Part shown: positions 25,925-34,749 of the stretch, piece by piece
Layout of the letters: each line of letters starts with the position of its first letter
Numbering within the stretch: the first letter of the stretch is position 1
Assembly: GCF_002835805.1 (NCBI RefSeq)
Contig: NZ_PISE01000047.1
Coordinates: 1-64,000 of the forward strand
Direction of reading: 5' to 3'
Source: Niallia nealsonii
GTDB taxonomy: Bacteria; Bacillota; Bacilli; Bacillales; Cytobacillaceae
Length of the DNA stretch: 64,000 nucleotides
Notes under the pieces: generated by a model
Told to the model about the DNA's origin: nothing
The model's database searches: none
The model's input: only the letters and a program-made list of their open reading frames with translations
Program-made: the position numbers and the translations under genes

Positions 25925-26417
25925 CTCCTATAATAGCGATATTTATATTTTCAAAGATAGTAAGTATTTCTTTTTCATTTTTTGCCTGGATGATATTGAT
26001 TAAATTATCCTTTATTTGGATGACTTGCATCAATTCTTGTAATATTTCTAGTTGACTATGTGGCTGGTTTAATCCAAGCATAAGCACTACATCTACATCT
26101 GTAGTTTTTGTATTATCTTCCATTAAAGAGAAAGCTACAGGTTTTTTTAAGGTAGCCACTGCAATAAATTGTTCTATAACATGTTCTGGATCTGTATGTG
26201 GAATGGCCACACTATAATCAGCCATGCACAGCCCTGTTGGAAAAATCGATTCTCTTTCTTTGATTTTTGCTAAAAAGGTATCTTTTACATATCCTTGATC
26301 ATAAGCCTCTTGATACATCACTTGGAATAACTCATCCTGATTTTCTACCTCGAGGTTCACTTTTATCAAATTTTCTTTAATAAACGAAACTACTGTCATT
26401 TTTTTCCCTTCTTTCAT
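25917..26417 (-). CDS. PTS EIIA, fructose/galactitol type
   Basis: A 166-residue EIIA (PTS-2 fold). The active-site histidine is in ADYSVAIPHTDPEHV. It accepts phosphate from HPr and donates it to EIIB. It starts four bases after the regulator stop and overlaps EIIB at its end, fixing the order regulator-EIIA-EIIB-EIIB-EIIC-dehydrogenase. An internal EIIA-like domain also ends the regulator. Confidence 0.88.
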   Translation of the reverse strand: MKEGKKMTVVSFIKENLIKVNLEVENQDELFQVMYQEAYDQGYVKDTFLAKIKERESIFPTGLCMADYSVAIPHTDPEHVIEQFIAVATLKKPVAFSLMEDNTKTTDVDVVLMLGLNQPHSQLEILQELMQVIQIKDNLINIIQAKNEKEILTIFENINIAIIGGD

Positions 26418-26421
26418 CCTG

Positions 26422-28473
26422 CTATGAATATTTCTTTATGACTTCATAAAGATCATTTAAATTATTTTTTGCTTTTAATTGCTCTATTTCTTCTAGATTT
26501 TTAGAAAGATTTATCAATTGCCTTAATGCTTGCAGATGTTTATTTTTATCTGTTGCAGCTAATACAACAATAAAACAGACTCTTTCCCCTTCATTAAAAG
26601 GCAGCCCTTCTTCTATTTTCAATAAACTCATGCCAATTTTATTAACACCACAGTCAGGACCTGCATGTGGAAGGGCAATAACATTTCTTAAAACAATATG
26701 TGGAAGCATAGTTGGATATTGTCTAATCATTTCCTCTACATAATTTTCTGTGATTGCACCACTTTGCAACAAGGGAGCAGCTGCTATTTTTAATCCGTCT
26801 TCCCAACTAGCTACCTTGCGTTTTACCACCATCATATCTGGGGTTAAAATAGTAGCTAATGATAGATTGCCCCGAGTCTCCACTATATTATCTTGATTGG
26901 CATGGCTAAGTGAAAAATGCTCTTGTAAAGCGTTTGTCAATCGCTGCTTCTCTTTAATCACTGCATATTTTTGAATCGTATTCATTAATTGATCTATATT
27001 GATGATATTAGTAGTTAATCCAAGAATTTCATTTAATACTCTTTGTCTTAGCTGCATTTTTTCTATATCAGAAATAATGCTTTCCACAATAAACAATTTC
27101 TTCTCTGTTTGTAATGGCACTGGTGAAAAGATAAGATCAAAATCAAATTTTAATTTTTGGAATTCTCGTATGGATAAAGCATGATAGAAATAAAATTCTG
27201 GAAATAAATCCCGCAAAGTACTTTCCATTAACTTCGAAATAGATACTCCATTAGGACAAACAACCACTGCCTTCATTTTCTTTTGAATCGTATCTCCTGA
27301 GCTTAATAAATGTCCCCCTATTAAAATAGTAAGAAACATCAGTTCATTTTCTTCTATCTCACCACCTATATAGTTTTCAAGAGGTCCTACAGAATCTTTC
27401 ACAATAAAATGGATTTCTTCCAATTCTTCGCTGCTCTTTTCTAGGGTGGGATAATTAGTTGTAAGATGATATTTTATTCGATAGTAAGCAGGCTTCATAT
27501 GAAGCATAAGCTTATTAAGCAGCACTTCCTTTTCTTTCATTTTAATGCATGCCTTATTTTCAAATATCTCAAGTGTTTGTGCTATTGATTCTTTTAATTG
27601 TAGACTTTCTTTATCTGATAAATGGGATGTCAATATTTTGGATGTCAACAGCTGCAATGTAATAAACAAACGCTCTAACTTCGGAATATTATCTATTTCA
27701 TTTACCAGCACTTCTGCTGCAAGATACTCTTTTGTTTCCGCTAATGCTTCATAGTCTAATGAATGTTGCTCTTTAATAAATTTTCCTTGTTTCATCCTTT
27801 TTAGGATAATTACCATAATAAATGGCAATAATCTGAAGCTCTCATCAATAAATTGAAGTTCTAGCTTTGTTTCTATTTCTTCCATTTGTTTTTTTACTGC
27901 TTGTATTTCCTCACTTCTTACATTTAAACAATCTAAGATATGGGCTTCTGCATGATACATAGATAACATATTTTGCAATACATCAATTGCCAGCTTTCTT
28001 ATATTCCATTCCTTTCCTGCTAATTCGTAACCATTAGATCTTGAATAGCTAATGGCCAGATGATAGGGTTCAATTATTTTCTGCACCGTTTTTAAGTCGC
28101 GAAGTATCGTATTTTTGCTGACTTTTAATGCACTGGTGAAATGGAATAGAGATAAATCATTATCATTATTGATGATAAGCAAGATAATCAGTTGAGCCCT
28201 TTCCTTTTCTGAAGGAATATATTGATTATGCCTATTTTCATCAACTTTTTCTGCAAATATTTTCATCACTACTGGGCTAATAATAAATTTGCCGCTATTA
28301 GTTTTTTTTATTGGAGGATAGTTGTTCCCTTCTAGCCAATCATTGATTTTTTGAAAACTGTAACTGACCTGCCTCCTTGATAAATTAAACTTTTTTTCTA
28401 GTTTAATATTAGAGGTATTTGGGTTTACAATTACTTCTTTAAGAAGTGTATTACTTCTCTCATCAAGGTACAT
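26422..28473 (-). CDS. BglG/LicR-type PRD transcriptional activator of the PTS operon
   Basis: A 683-residue modular regulator. N-terminal HTH segments (about residues 1-75, and FHFTSALKVSKNTILRDLK near 115) are followed by two PRD domains (about 190-400), an EIIB-like domain with Cys in VVCPNGVSISKLM (about 410-500) and a C-terminal EIIA-like domain with His in VIALPHAGPDCG (about 600). This is the LicR/ManR class, activated or inhibited by phosphorylation from the PTS, and it reads DNA rather than antiterminating RNA. It heads the operon. Likely targets are the tandem palindromes and cre-like site just upstream. Confidence 0.88.
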   Translation of the reverse strand: MYLDERSNTLLKEVIVNPNTSNIKLEKKFNLSRRQVSYSFQKINDWLEGNNYPPIKKTNSGKFIISPVVMKIFAEKVDENRHNQYIPSEKERAQLIILLIINNDNDLSLFHFTSALKVSKNTILRDLKTVQKIIEPYHLAISYSRSNGYELAGKEWNIRKLAIDVLQNMLSMYHAEAHILDCLNVRSEEIQAVKKQMEEIETKLELQFIDESFRLLPFIMVIILKRMKQGKFIKEQHSLDYEALAETKEYLAAEVLVNEIDNIPKLERLFITLQLLTSKILTSHLSDKESLQLKESIAQTLEIFENKACIKMKEKEVLLNKLMLHMKPAYYRIKYHLTTNYPTLEKSSEELEEIHFIVKDSVGPLENYIGGEIEENELMFLTILIGGHLLSSGDTIQKKMKAVVVCPNGVSISKLMESTLRDLFPEFYFYHALSIREFQKLKFDFDLIFSPVPLQTEKKLFIVESIISDIEKMQLRQRVLNEILGLTTNIINIDQLMNTIQKYAVIKEKQRLTNALQEHFSLSHANQDNIVETRGNLSLATILTPDMMVVKRKVASWEDGLKIAAAPLLQSGAITENYVEEMIRQYPTMLPHIVLRNVIALPHAGPDCGVNKIGMSLLKIEEGLPFNEGERVCFIVVLAATDKNKHLQALRQLINLSKNLEEIEQLKAKNNLNDLYEVIKKYS

Positions 28474-28524
28474 TTGTGATTCCCCCTTAACTTGATTTTA
28501 TTGTAGCATGAAAAAAAAAGTAAA

Positions 28525-28538
28525 TGTATGCGTTTTCA
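28525..28538. promoter_or_regulatory. Catabolite-responsive element (cre), CcpA site
   Basis: On the minus strand it reads TGAAAACGCATACA, fitting the cre core TGNAANCGNNNNCA. It lies ~52 bp upstream of the regulator start, where CcpA would repress the polyol operon during growth on glucose. Confidence 0.6.
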
Positions 28539-28647
28539 TCTCCAATACCTGTTTGTGAAATGTGTCACTTAGTGATTACATTGTACAGCTTGATTATGTA
28601 ATGACGTTGAATACACAAAAAAAGCCAGCTCCTCGCCGCCATAATTA

Positions 28648-28681
28648 GCATTATATAATGAATAGACTCATTATATAATGC
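28648..28681. promoter_or_regulatory. Two tandem 12-bp palindromes, candidate activator operators
   Basis: CATTATATAATG occurs twice (28649-28660 and 28669-28680), centres 20 bp apart, and each copy is a perfect palindrome. Together with flanking bases they also form a 14-6-14 inverted repeat. They lie ~175 bp upstream of the PTS regulator gene in an otherwise featureless ~470-bp gap. A dimer bound at each site would face the same side of the helix. Cognate factor unknown. Confidence 0.5.
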
Positions 28682-28900
28682 CAAGAAAATACAATAATGG
28701 CAGATGAATAACTGACTTTTTTTAACTTATGTGTAAAAATTTCTATCTTTTATTAATAGAATTTTAACCTCCACCTCCAAATTAGAGAGGAAAAAAATTA
28801 TCTATAGTAGGTAGAGACTTGCTGAGTAAAAGTCCAATAGAAAAAAACACAGACTATAGTAGCAACATCTGTATGGCCTGTAATATCTTACTTTAGGCGA

Positions 28901-28934
28901 CAATTAGTGGGAGTTAGAGTTCTCCCACTGATTG
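28901..28934. terminator. Hairpin after ctpB (half of the double-hairpin repeat)
   Basis: CAATTAGTGGGAG pairs with CTCCCACTGATTG around an 8-base loop, 11 bases beyond the ctpB stop. The sequence corresponds to the first hairpin of the repeats at 91-261 and 25050-25196. No T-run follows, so termination is uncertain. Confidence 0.5.
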
Positions 28935-28944
28935 AAATCCCACT

Positions 28945-30369
28945 TTATTTCACAATATAATGAAGGGCTGTCTGCAATTGGATATCATTTTCTTCTTTCT
29001 TCATTGCAGTTCGGACTGCTTCCTGCATTTTGCTGGCTGTTGTTGCATCAATTCTTCCAGTTGCTTTTAAATCCTGCTGCATTTGAAATGCTTTTACGGC
29101 AGTTTTTGTTTGACTGCTGAAATATCCATCTTTTCTATCCGTAGTATATCCTAAGCTTGTTAGTATTTCCTGTGCATATTTTACTTGTTCACTGTTCATT
29201 TCTTGCACTAAGGTTTCGTCAATTTGCAATGGGTGTGTTTGATATAAAGCCGATTGCTCTACTTCTAAATTCGGTTCAATCCCTTTTTTATGAATCCAGT
29301 TGCCATCAGGTGTCAGCCATTTCGCTAATGTTAATTTAATTTTACTGCCATCATCCATTGGCACCGCCTGCTGTACTGTTCCTTTTCCAAATGTCTTTTC
29401 TCCAATTAACGTATAATCTGCGCCTTCCTTTAATGCTCCTGCCAATATTTCAGATGCAGATGCACTTCCCTTATCAACAAGTACGACTACTGGATATTCT
29501 TTGGTTTTCGTCAAGGAAGAAAAAAACTGCTCCTTTTTGCCATTACGATCCGCGATTTGCACATATGGCTTATCATTTGTGACAAACTCTTCTAAAATGC
29601 TGTTTACACTGGTGAGAAGTCCTCCAGGATTGCCCCGCACATCCAATATCAATCCTGAAATTCCGCTTTTCTCTAAATCCTTTAACGCTTTTTTGAATTC
29701 TCCAGCTGTATCTTCTGAAAAAGAAGTGATTTGCAGGTAGCCAATATTTTCGCCGCCATCTTTTTTAATAGAAGAATATACAGTTATTTGCGGCACTTCG
29801 TCTCGAACTACTGATATTGTAAGAGGGTTATCTAAGCCTGACCTAGCAATCTCTAGCTTAACCTTCGAACCCTTTTCTCCTCTGATTTTCTTAATTACTT
29901 CATATAATTCTTGTCCCTCTACACTTTTGCCATCTACTTTAACAATTTCATCATTTGGCTTTAAACCAGCTTTTTCTGCAGGAGAATCTTTAATCGGTGA
30001 AACAATTACAATTTTCCCATCTTCGGTGCTTACCTCTGCTCCAATCCCTTCAAATGAGGGATCAAGGGCCTGATCAAATTGTTTTGCTGTTTCTTTATCC
30101 ATATAAACAGAATAAGGATCATCCAATGTAGAAAGCATGCCTTTAATAGCACCTTCTTCTAGCTTTTCTTTGTCCACCTTTTCCACATAATTATTTACAA
30201 TTAAATCATATGCCGTTTCTGCTTTAGATAAAGCTTCATTCTCTTTATGAGAAGAAGAAGATGTTGATTCTAACTTTTCTTTATATATCACATTCATTCC
30301 AATATAGGCACCACCTGCTCCTGTAAGAAGGGAACCTGTCATATAAACTGCCAGCCATTTTCGATTCAT
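28945..30369 (-). CDS. ctpB: C-terminal processing serine protease CtpB (S41)
   Basis: A 474-residue secreted, membrane-anchored protease. In B. subtilis CtpB cleaves SpoIVFA to release pro-sigma-K processing during sporulation. Order: N-terminal signal anchor (residues 5-28), N-terminal cap, PDZ (about 100-190), protease core, and a C-terminal peptidoglycan-binding-1 domain (about 400-470, LGYTTDRKDGYFSSQTKTAV). The Ser-Lys-Gln triad is intact: Ser304 in GSASASEI, Lys329 in TFGKG, Gln333. The normal partner gene minJ is displaced by ~10 kb. The usual ftsX side has gained the cadA-czrA block. Confidence 0.92.
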   Translation of the reverse strand: MNRKWLAVYMTGSLLTGAGGAYIGMNVIYKEKLESTSSSSHKENEALSKAETAYDLIVNNYVEKVDKEKLEEGAIKGMLSTLDDPYSVYMDKETAKQFDQALDPSFEGIGAEVSTEDGKIVIVSPIKDSPAEKAGLKPNDEIVKVDGKSVEGQELYEVIKKIRGEKGSKVKLEIARSGLDNPLTISVVRDEVPQITVYSSIKKDGGENIGYLQITSFSEDTAGEFKKALKDLEKSGISGLILDVRGNPGGLLTSVNSILEEFVTNDKPYVQIADRNGKKEQFFSSLTKTKEYPVVVLVDKGSASASEILAGALKEGADYTLIGEKTFGKGTVQQAVPMDDGSKIKLTLAKWLTPDGNWIHKKGIEPNLEVEQSALYQTHPLQIDETLVQEMNSEQVKYAQEILTSLGYTTDRKDGYFSSQTKTAVKAFQMQQDLKATGRIDATTASKMQEAVRTAMKKEENDIQLQTALHYIVK

Positions 30370-30596
30370 CTTAATCGTCCTTTCTGCAAATCAAACTCTA
30401 AAAACATATTGTTTCATGTATATGATCCAAAAGGACAAGTTATGAAGAAATACATGTAATCCTATTAAAAAGGGGAAAATCTATTGAATGAAAAAAGAAA
30501 TACTCCTAGAAATGGCTATTATTTTATGGGATGGCAAAACCTCATTCACCCAACAAATAACTTTCCGATGTCCTACTGAGCTCCCATTTTAGTTGC

Positions 30597-30698
30597 GTCC
30601 CCTTTCTTTTATTCGCTGTCCTCCTCTTTTATTCGCCGTCCCCTTTCTTTTATTCGCCATCTCTCTCCTTTTATTCGCCGTCCCCCTCCTTTTATTCG
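30597..30698. repeat. Tandem array of CTTTTATTCG units
   Basis: Five copies of CTTTTATTCG (at about 30607, 30626, 30647, 30668 and 30689), spaced 19-21 bp by C/T-rich linkers (CGTCCCC, CGCCATCTCTCTC). On the opposite strand each unit reads CGAATAAAAG followed by purine-rich, Shine-Dalgarno-like GGAGG or GAAAGG. It sits in the ~410-bp gap between ctpB and cadA, with no ORF. Confidence 0.8.
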
Positions 30699-30731
30699 TA
30701 TTTAAATTAAGTGAATATAAGCTTAAAATCT

Positions 30732-30784
30732 AAAAAAGAGCTATCCAATAGACCAAACATCGGCTTATTGGATAACTCTTTTTA
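30732..30784 (-). terminator. cadA terminator
   Basis: TATTGGATAACTCTTTTT and AAAAAGAGCTATCCAATA pair across a 15-base loop and overlap the cadA stop. A related, truncated sequence (AATCTAAAAAAGAGC) lies after the malic enzyme gene at ~6.2 kb. Confidence 0.8.
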
Positions 30785-33163
30785 TAGATCATTTGTTTTT
30801 AATACTCTCATTGCATTCAAAACAGCAAGCAATGTCACACCAACATCTGAAAAAACAGCTTCCCACATAGTTGCAATACCAAATGCTCCAAGCAAAAGGA
30901 ACACAGCTTTTACTCCAAGGGCAAAAATAATGTTTTGCCAAACAATCTTGCGCGTTTTCTTTGCAATTTTGATTGCTGTCGCTATTTTAGAAGGCTCATC
31001 TGTCATAATGACAATATCTGCTGCTTCAATGGCAGCATCTGATCCTAATCCTCCCATCGCCATGCCAACATCTGCCCTCGCTAAAACTGGTGTATCATTA
31101 ATGCCGTCTCCTACAAATAAAATCTTTTCATTTGTTTGCTTGGTTCTATCCAATTGTTCCATTTGTTCGACTTTATGCTGGGGCAATAGCTCTGCATACA
31201 CTTCGTCCATCGCCAGTTCTTTAGCGACTTTTTTTCCGACAGCCAATGCATCACCTGTCAGCATGACTGTTTTTTTCATATTCAGCTCTTTCAGCAATTG
31301 AATCGCCTTTTTCGCATCATCTTTTAGCTGGTCAGAAATTACGATATAGCCGATAAAGATTTTATTCACAGCAACATAAACAACTGTGCCAACTTCTTCG
31401 CTTTCTAAAAACGGAATATTCATTTTACTCATTAATTTCCGATTGCCAGCAAGTATTTCTTTTTCTTCTATCACTACTTCCATTCCATGGCCAGAAATTT
31501 CATTATAGCTGCTGATGCTGTTTTCTGAGATATCTTTTCCATATGCTTTTCTAATCGATTCAGCAATAGGATGATTGGAATGCACTTCTGCAAATGCCGC
31601 ATTTTGCAGCACTTCATCCTGTGTCACACCTTCGACAGCATGAATTTTTGTTACTTCAAAAACACCTTTAGTTAATGTTCCTGTTTTATCAAAAACAACA
31701 TATTTCACATCGTTTAATGCTTCTAAATAGTTGCTTCCTTTCACGAGAATTCCTCTGCTTGATGCGGCTCCAATTCCTCCAAAAAATCCAAGGGGAATGG
31801 AAACAACTAAGGCACATGGACATGAAATCACTAAAAAGATTAGCGCTCTATATACCCAATCGGAGAATGTTGCCCCACTTATAATTAATGGTGGAACAAC
31901 AGCTAATAAAAAAGCAATAATAACAACAACTGGTGTATAATAGCGGGCAAATTTTGTGATAAAGTTTTCTGTAGGAGCCTTTTTGCTGCTCGCATTTTGC
32001 ACCAAATCTAAAATTTTTGAAACAGTTGATTCTCCAAACTCTTTTGTTACCTCTATTGTTAAAACGCCATTTTTATTAATAAATCCGCTTAACACATCAC
32101 TTCCTGCTTTTATATCCCGTGGAATAGATTCGCCTGTTAATGCAGAAGTATCAACCATGGATGCTCCTTCTATTACCTTGCCATCAAGGGGGATTTTTTC
32201 ACCTGGTTTCACAAGAATAATATCGCCAATTCTCACATCTTCAGGTGAAATCTTTTGAAATGTTTCCTCTCGTTTTACATTTGCAAAATCTGGACGGATA
32301 TCCATTAAACTGCTGATTGATTTCCGGGAACGATTGACGGCAATTCCTTGAAATAATTCACCAATTTGGTAAAACAGCATAACCGCGACACCTTCTGCAT
32401 ACTGCCCGACAGCAAATGCTCCAATTGTTGCAATTGCCATTAAAAAATGTTCATCAAACACTTGACCGCGAATAATGTTTTTTACTGCACGCCATACAAT
32501 ATCTCCGCCGATAATTAAATAAGCAGCGAAAAAGAAAAGAAATTCTAAAGGAACAGAGAATGGAGCAAATACTCCGATGGCGGCTACTATACTGCCCACG
32601 CTTAAGCGCACTATCATCTTTTTCGTATGTCCTGCCCCATGTTCATGGCTATGATCGTGAGCATGTGTATGATGATGTTTTTCCTTTTCTAATGGCAGAA
32701 CATGTACGTGGGGTTCCAACTTTTCAACTACTTTCTCCGCTTGTTCTTGCATTGCCTCCAACTGGTGATTAGATGCTTCTATCGTCAATTTTTTAGAAAC
32801 AAAATCTACTGAAGCTGATGCAACTCCATCGAGTTTTCCTACTTCTTTTTCAATTTTCGCCGCACAATTAGCACAATCTAATCCCTCAAGTAAAAAAGTT
32901 GCCGAGGATATATGCCCTTTTTGCTTTTCCTCCACTTTAATATGGGGTTCTAAGCGTCTAATTTCTTTTTGCGCCTTTTCTATAATTTCTGCTTCATCTC
33001 TTTGCTTCATTGATAAGGACAAAGTCTGTGTTGCAAAGTTTACAGAGCATTTATCCACACCTGAAATGGAGGCTACACCTTTTTCAATTTTCATTGCACA
33101 ATTGGCGCAATCAAGTCCAGCTAAAGTAAATTCCTTTTTCGTTAACTGCTTCCCTTCCTCCAC
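30782..33163 (-). CDS. cadA: Cd2+/Zn2+/Co2+-exporting P1B-type ATPase (CadA-like)
   Basis: A heavy-metal efflux pump. Two N-terminal HMA domains carry GLDCANCAMKIEKG and GLDCANCAAKIEKE. A His-rich stretch follows (HHHTHAHDHSHEHGAGH). The core has the metal-site CPC in VISCPCALVV, the phosphorylation motif DKTGTLTKG, and GDGINDTPVL. I place the start at GTG 33163 (793 residues), since AGAGGAG lies 6 bases before it. An in-frame ATG at 33238 lacks a ribosome site and abuts the operator. A CzrA-type operator and a czrA gene ~0.6 kb upstream indicate metal-induced expression. Confidence 0.9.
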   Translation of the reverse strand: MEEGKQLTKKEFTLAGLDCANCAMKIEKGVASISGVDKCSVNFATQTLSLSMKQRDEAEIIEKAQKEIRRLEPHIKVEEKQKGHISSATFLLEGLDCANCAAKIEKEVGKLDGVASASVDFVSKKLTIEASNHQLEAMQEQAEKVVEKLEPHVHVLPLEKEKHHHTHAHDHSHEHGAGHTKKMIVRLSVGSIVAAIGVFAPFSVPLEFLFFFAAYLIIGGDIVWRAVKNIIRGQVFDEHFLMAIATIGAFAVGQYAEGVAVMLFYQIGELFQGIAVNRSRKSISSLMDIRPDFANVKREETFQKISPEDVRIGDIILVKPGEKIPLDGKVIEGASMVDTSALTGESIPRDIKAGSDVLSGFINKNGVLTIEVTKEFGESTVSKILDLVQNASSKKAPTENFITKFARYYTPVVVIIAFLLAVVPPLIISGATFSDWVYRALIFLVISCPCALVVSIPLGFFGGIGAASSRGILVKGSNYLEALNDVKYVVFDKTGTLTKGVFEVTKIHAVEGVTQDEVLQNAAFAEVHSNHPIAESIRKAYGKDISENSISSYNEISGHGMEVVIEEKEILAGNRKLMSKMNIPFLESEEVGTVVYVAVNKIFIGYIVISDQLKDDAKKAIQLLKELNMKKTVMLTGDALAVGKKVAKELAMDEVYAELLPQHKVEQMEQLDRTKQTNEKILFVGDGINDTPVLARADVGMAMGGLGSDAAIEAADIVIMTDEPSKIATAIKIAKKTRKIVWQNIIFALGVKAVFLLLGAFGIATMWEAVFSDVGVTLLAVLNAMRVLKTNDL

Positions 33164-33240
33164 AATAATCTCCTCTTTCTCACAGAATTTGGTTTTACAT
33201 CCATCTATAAAAAATCCGTTTTTATTAGGTGTTTTCATTA

Positions 33241-33258
33241 TATGAACAAATACTCATA
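33241..33258. promoter_or_regulatory. CzrA/ArsR-type operator upstream of cadA
   Basis: TATGAACAAATACTCATA matches the TATGAA-N6-TTCATA operator of Zn/Co-sensing ArsR repressors with one mismatch. A second imperfect repeat, TTCATA...TATGAA, follows directly. The site supports the downstream GTG start for cadA, since it must lie upstream of the transcript start or overlap its promoter. Confidence 0.7.
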
Positions 33259-33396
33259 TATTCATATTTATTATATGAAACATTTATGAAAATTGTCAAT
33301 AAATATCCCTTATTATTTTTATTTTTCTAAACATTATTCATTCGTTCTCCCTATCAAGTGGAATTTTACTACTTATGAAAGTGACACTTCAGTTAG

Positions 33397-33487
33397 GCTT
33401 TTACTCAGTAAGTTTCTCCCCACCTAGATTTCTCATTTTCTCTTATCATCCCTTAGCTAGGGGCCAAAAGCCCGTTAATACGTGATA
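33397..33487. repeat. Double-hairpin repeat, partial copy C
   Basis: Only the second hairpin region is kept (CCCCACCTAGATTTCTC, then CCCGTTAATACGTGATAAAT), with the outer stem decayed. The MITE at 33494 has inserted right at its end, so this repeat is older than that insertion. Confidence 0.55.
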
Positions 33488-33493
33488 AATAAA

Positions 33494-33726
33494 AGCTGTT
33501 TTCTTAAACTTTGTTGCCTTTAAAGGAGTAGGTTGATTGCAGTGAAGGGATGCTCACTTTCCGTAAGGCGGGCGGTGAGCATCCGCAGGCTGTGGCCTTT
33601 TACGGGATCTCACCTGTCCCGCTAATTCCACAGGAGTCTCGCACTTTCCCCTCCAATCTACCTGTTTTAACCATGGATTTACTCATGGAAACTATCCGAG
33701 AAACAACAATCTTTTAGAAAACAGCC
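33494..33726 (+). mobile_element. GGCTG-type MITE with 8-bp target duplication
   Basis: A 233-bp copy (first base G changed to A), with internal GC-rich inverted repeats and end TTTTAGAAAACAGCC. Perfect direct repeats TAAATAAA lie at 33486-33493 and 33727-33734. Confidence 0.92.
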
Positions 33727-33736
33727 TAAATAAAAA

Positions 33737-33766
33737 AGGAAAAGGTCTATAACTCTTCCTTTCCCC
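33737..33766 (-). terminator. czrA terminator
   Basis: GGAAAGGAAGAG pairs imperfectly with a CTTTTCC arm and is followed on the minus strand by TTTTTTATT. Confidence 0.55.
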
Positions 33767-33809
33767 TAGTTCTTTCCTTATAATCCTATTTATCTTTCAC
33801 CACCTAGTT

Positions 33810-34151
33810 TTAGTGATGCATTGCATGGTCAATCATTTGCTGCAAAACACTCATTACATGCTCATCATCACAAGAATAAATCATGGTAGTGCCTTCCCGG
33901 CGATATTTTACTAGTCGAAGATTTTTCAAAAACCTTAATTGATGAGAAACAGTTGACTGCAGCATCTGTAAGTTCTCTGCTATTTCGTTAACAGAATGGG
34001 GTTTATCTGACAATAGATGAAGAATTTTAATTCTTGTCGGATCTGACAAAGCTTTAAATGTCTGCGACACGATGAATAAAGTTTCTTCATCCAGTCGCTT
34101 ATTTCCACTTTCCATCGGCTGATTTTGTTCCTCATTATCGAAGTTGCTCAT
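33810..34151 (-). CDS. czrA: ArsR/SmtB-family zinc/cobalt-sensing repressor (CzrA-like)
   Basis: A 113-residue winged-helix repressor. The HTH is visible in [22 protein letters not shown] (given at about residues 48-69). The C-terminal helix keeps the alpha5 metal ligands: Asp and His in CDDEHVMSV and two His in MIDHAMHH, as in CzrA. ATG 34151 is preferred over the longer frame, as AGAGGAG lies 8 bases upstream. It probably represses cadA, from which it is separated by a MITE and a repeat. Its own promoter region is occupied by an IS605-like remnant. Confidence 0.88.
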   Translation of the reverse strand: MSNFDNEEQNQPMESGNKRLDEETLFIVSQTFKALSDPTRIKILHLLSDKPHSVNEIAENLQMLQSTVSHQLRFLKNLRLVKYRREGTTMIYSCDDEHVMSVLQQMIDHAMHH

Positions 34152-34179
34152 AACTATAACTCCTCTTTTTATCATTTCC

Positions 34180-34571
34180 CGACAAAAGACTCCCACTTCA
34201 ACGAATGCGAATGGCGTAGCCCGATGAGTAAGCGGGAGATGAATGTCGGTAGGCTTAAGCCTAAACGGTTGAAAAATACAAACAAACGTGCTATGTTTTT
34301 TTCCGTAAGTTGTTCTTTGAAAACGGATATAGGGGTTCTAGCAGGAAAAGCGTCTGCTAGGTAAAATCTTCCACATTCGAATTGCCCACGCATACCGAAA
34401 CTGTGAAAACCAAGCTAAAGTAGGCTGCATGAGAAATCAGCGTACAAGATGCTAAAAGTTTTCACCGTAGGGACTACGGGTAGAGTCTACTCCATAACTG
34501 GTGGATACACTGGTATTCGTAGGAATCCCCTACTTCAAGCATTAGCTAAGTGGTGGGTAGTTCAAAAAAGC
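34180..34571 (+). ncRNA. IS200/IS605-type right-end remnant with omega-RNA-like sequence, no tnpB
   Basis: This ~390-bp stretch carries no credible gene. It looks like the 3' untranslated/right-end part of IS605/IS1341 elements, where TnpB's guide (omega) RNA is encoded. It shows a CCGTAGGGACTACGG hairpin and GGAATCCCC. An imperfect end hairpin CCCCTACTTCAAGC with AAGTGGTGGG follows, and it ends in GGTAGTTCA. A related hairpin (CTCCCACTT / AAGCGGGAG) opens it at ~34190. No tnpB or tnpA is present. The sequence that would serve as guide (A-run, GC, T-run) is low-complexity. Recognition is from memory of the family. Confidence 0.6.
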
Positions 34572-34712
34572 ATTTTTTTTATTATAACATAAGATGATTT
34601 GCAAACTATTTGTTGAAAGCTTGCTACCATCCAAAACCATTCCTTTTATTTACTTTCCCTTTTTTTATGTGTAGTTTCTGCGGAATAAGGGTATGTTACT
34701 AAATAAGAACAA

Positions 34713-34749
34713 CAAAAAACAGCCTATAATATTATAGACTGTTTTTTTC
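34713..34749. terminator. Terminator of the M23 hydrolase gene
   Basis: AAACAGCCTATAAT and ATTATAGACTGTTT pair directly, flanked by A- and T-runs, so termination is possible on both strands. Confidence 0.85.

Noticed and set aside
91-33487. CRISPR array
   Set aside because: The repeats are dispersed, palindromic and not regularly spaced; no cas genes are present.
34125-34364. 79-codon plus-strand ORF across the IS605-like remnant
   Set aside because: It overlaps the start of czrA and the structured right-end sequence, has no good ribosome site and no TnpB motifs; it is a by-product of the remnant.
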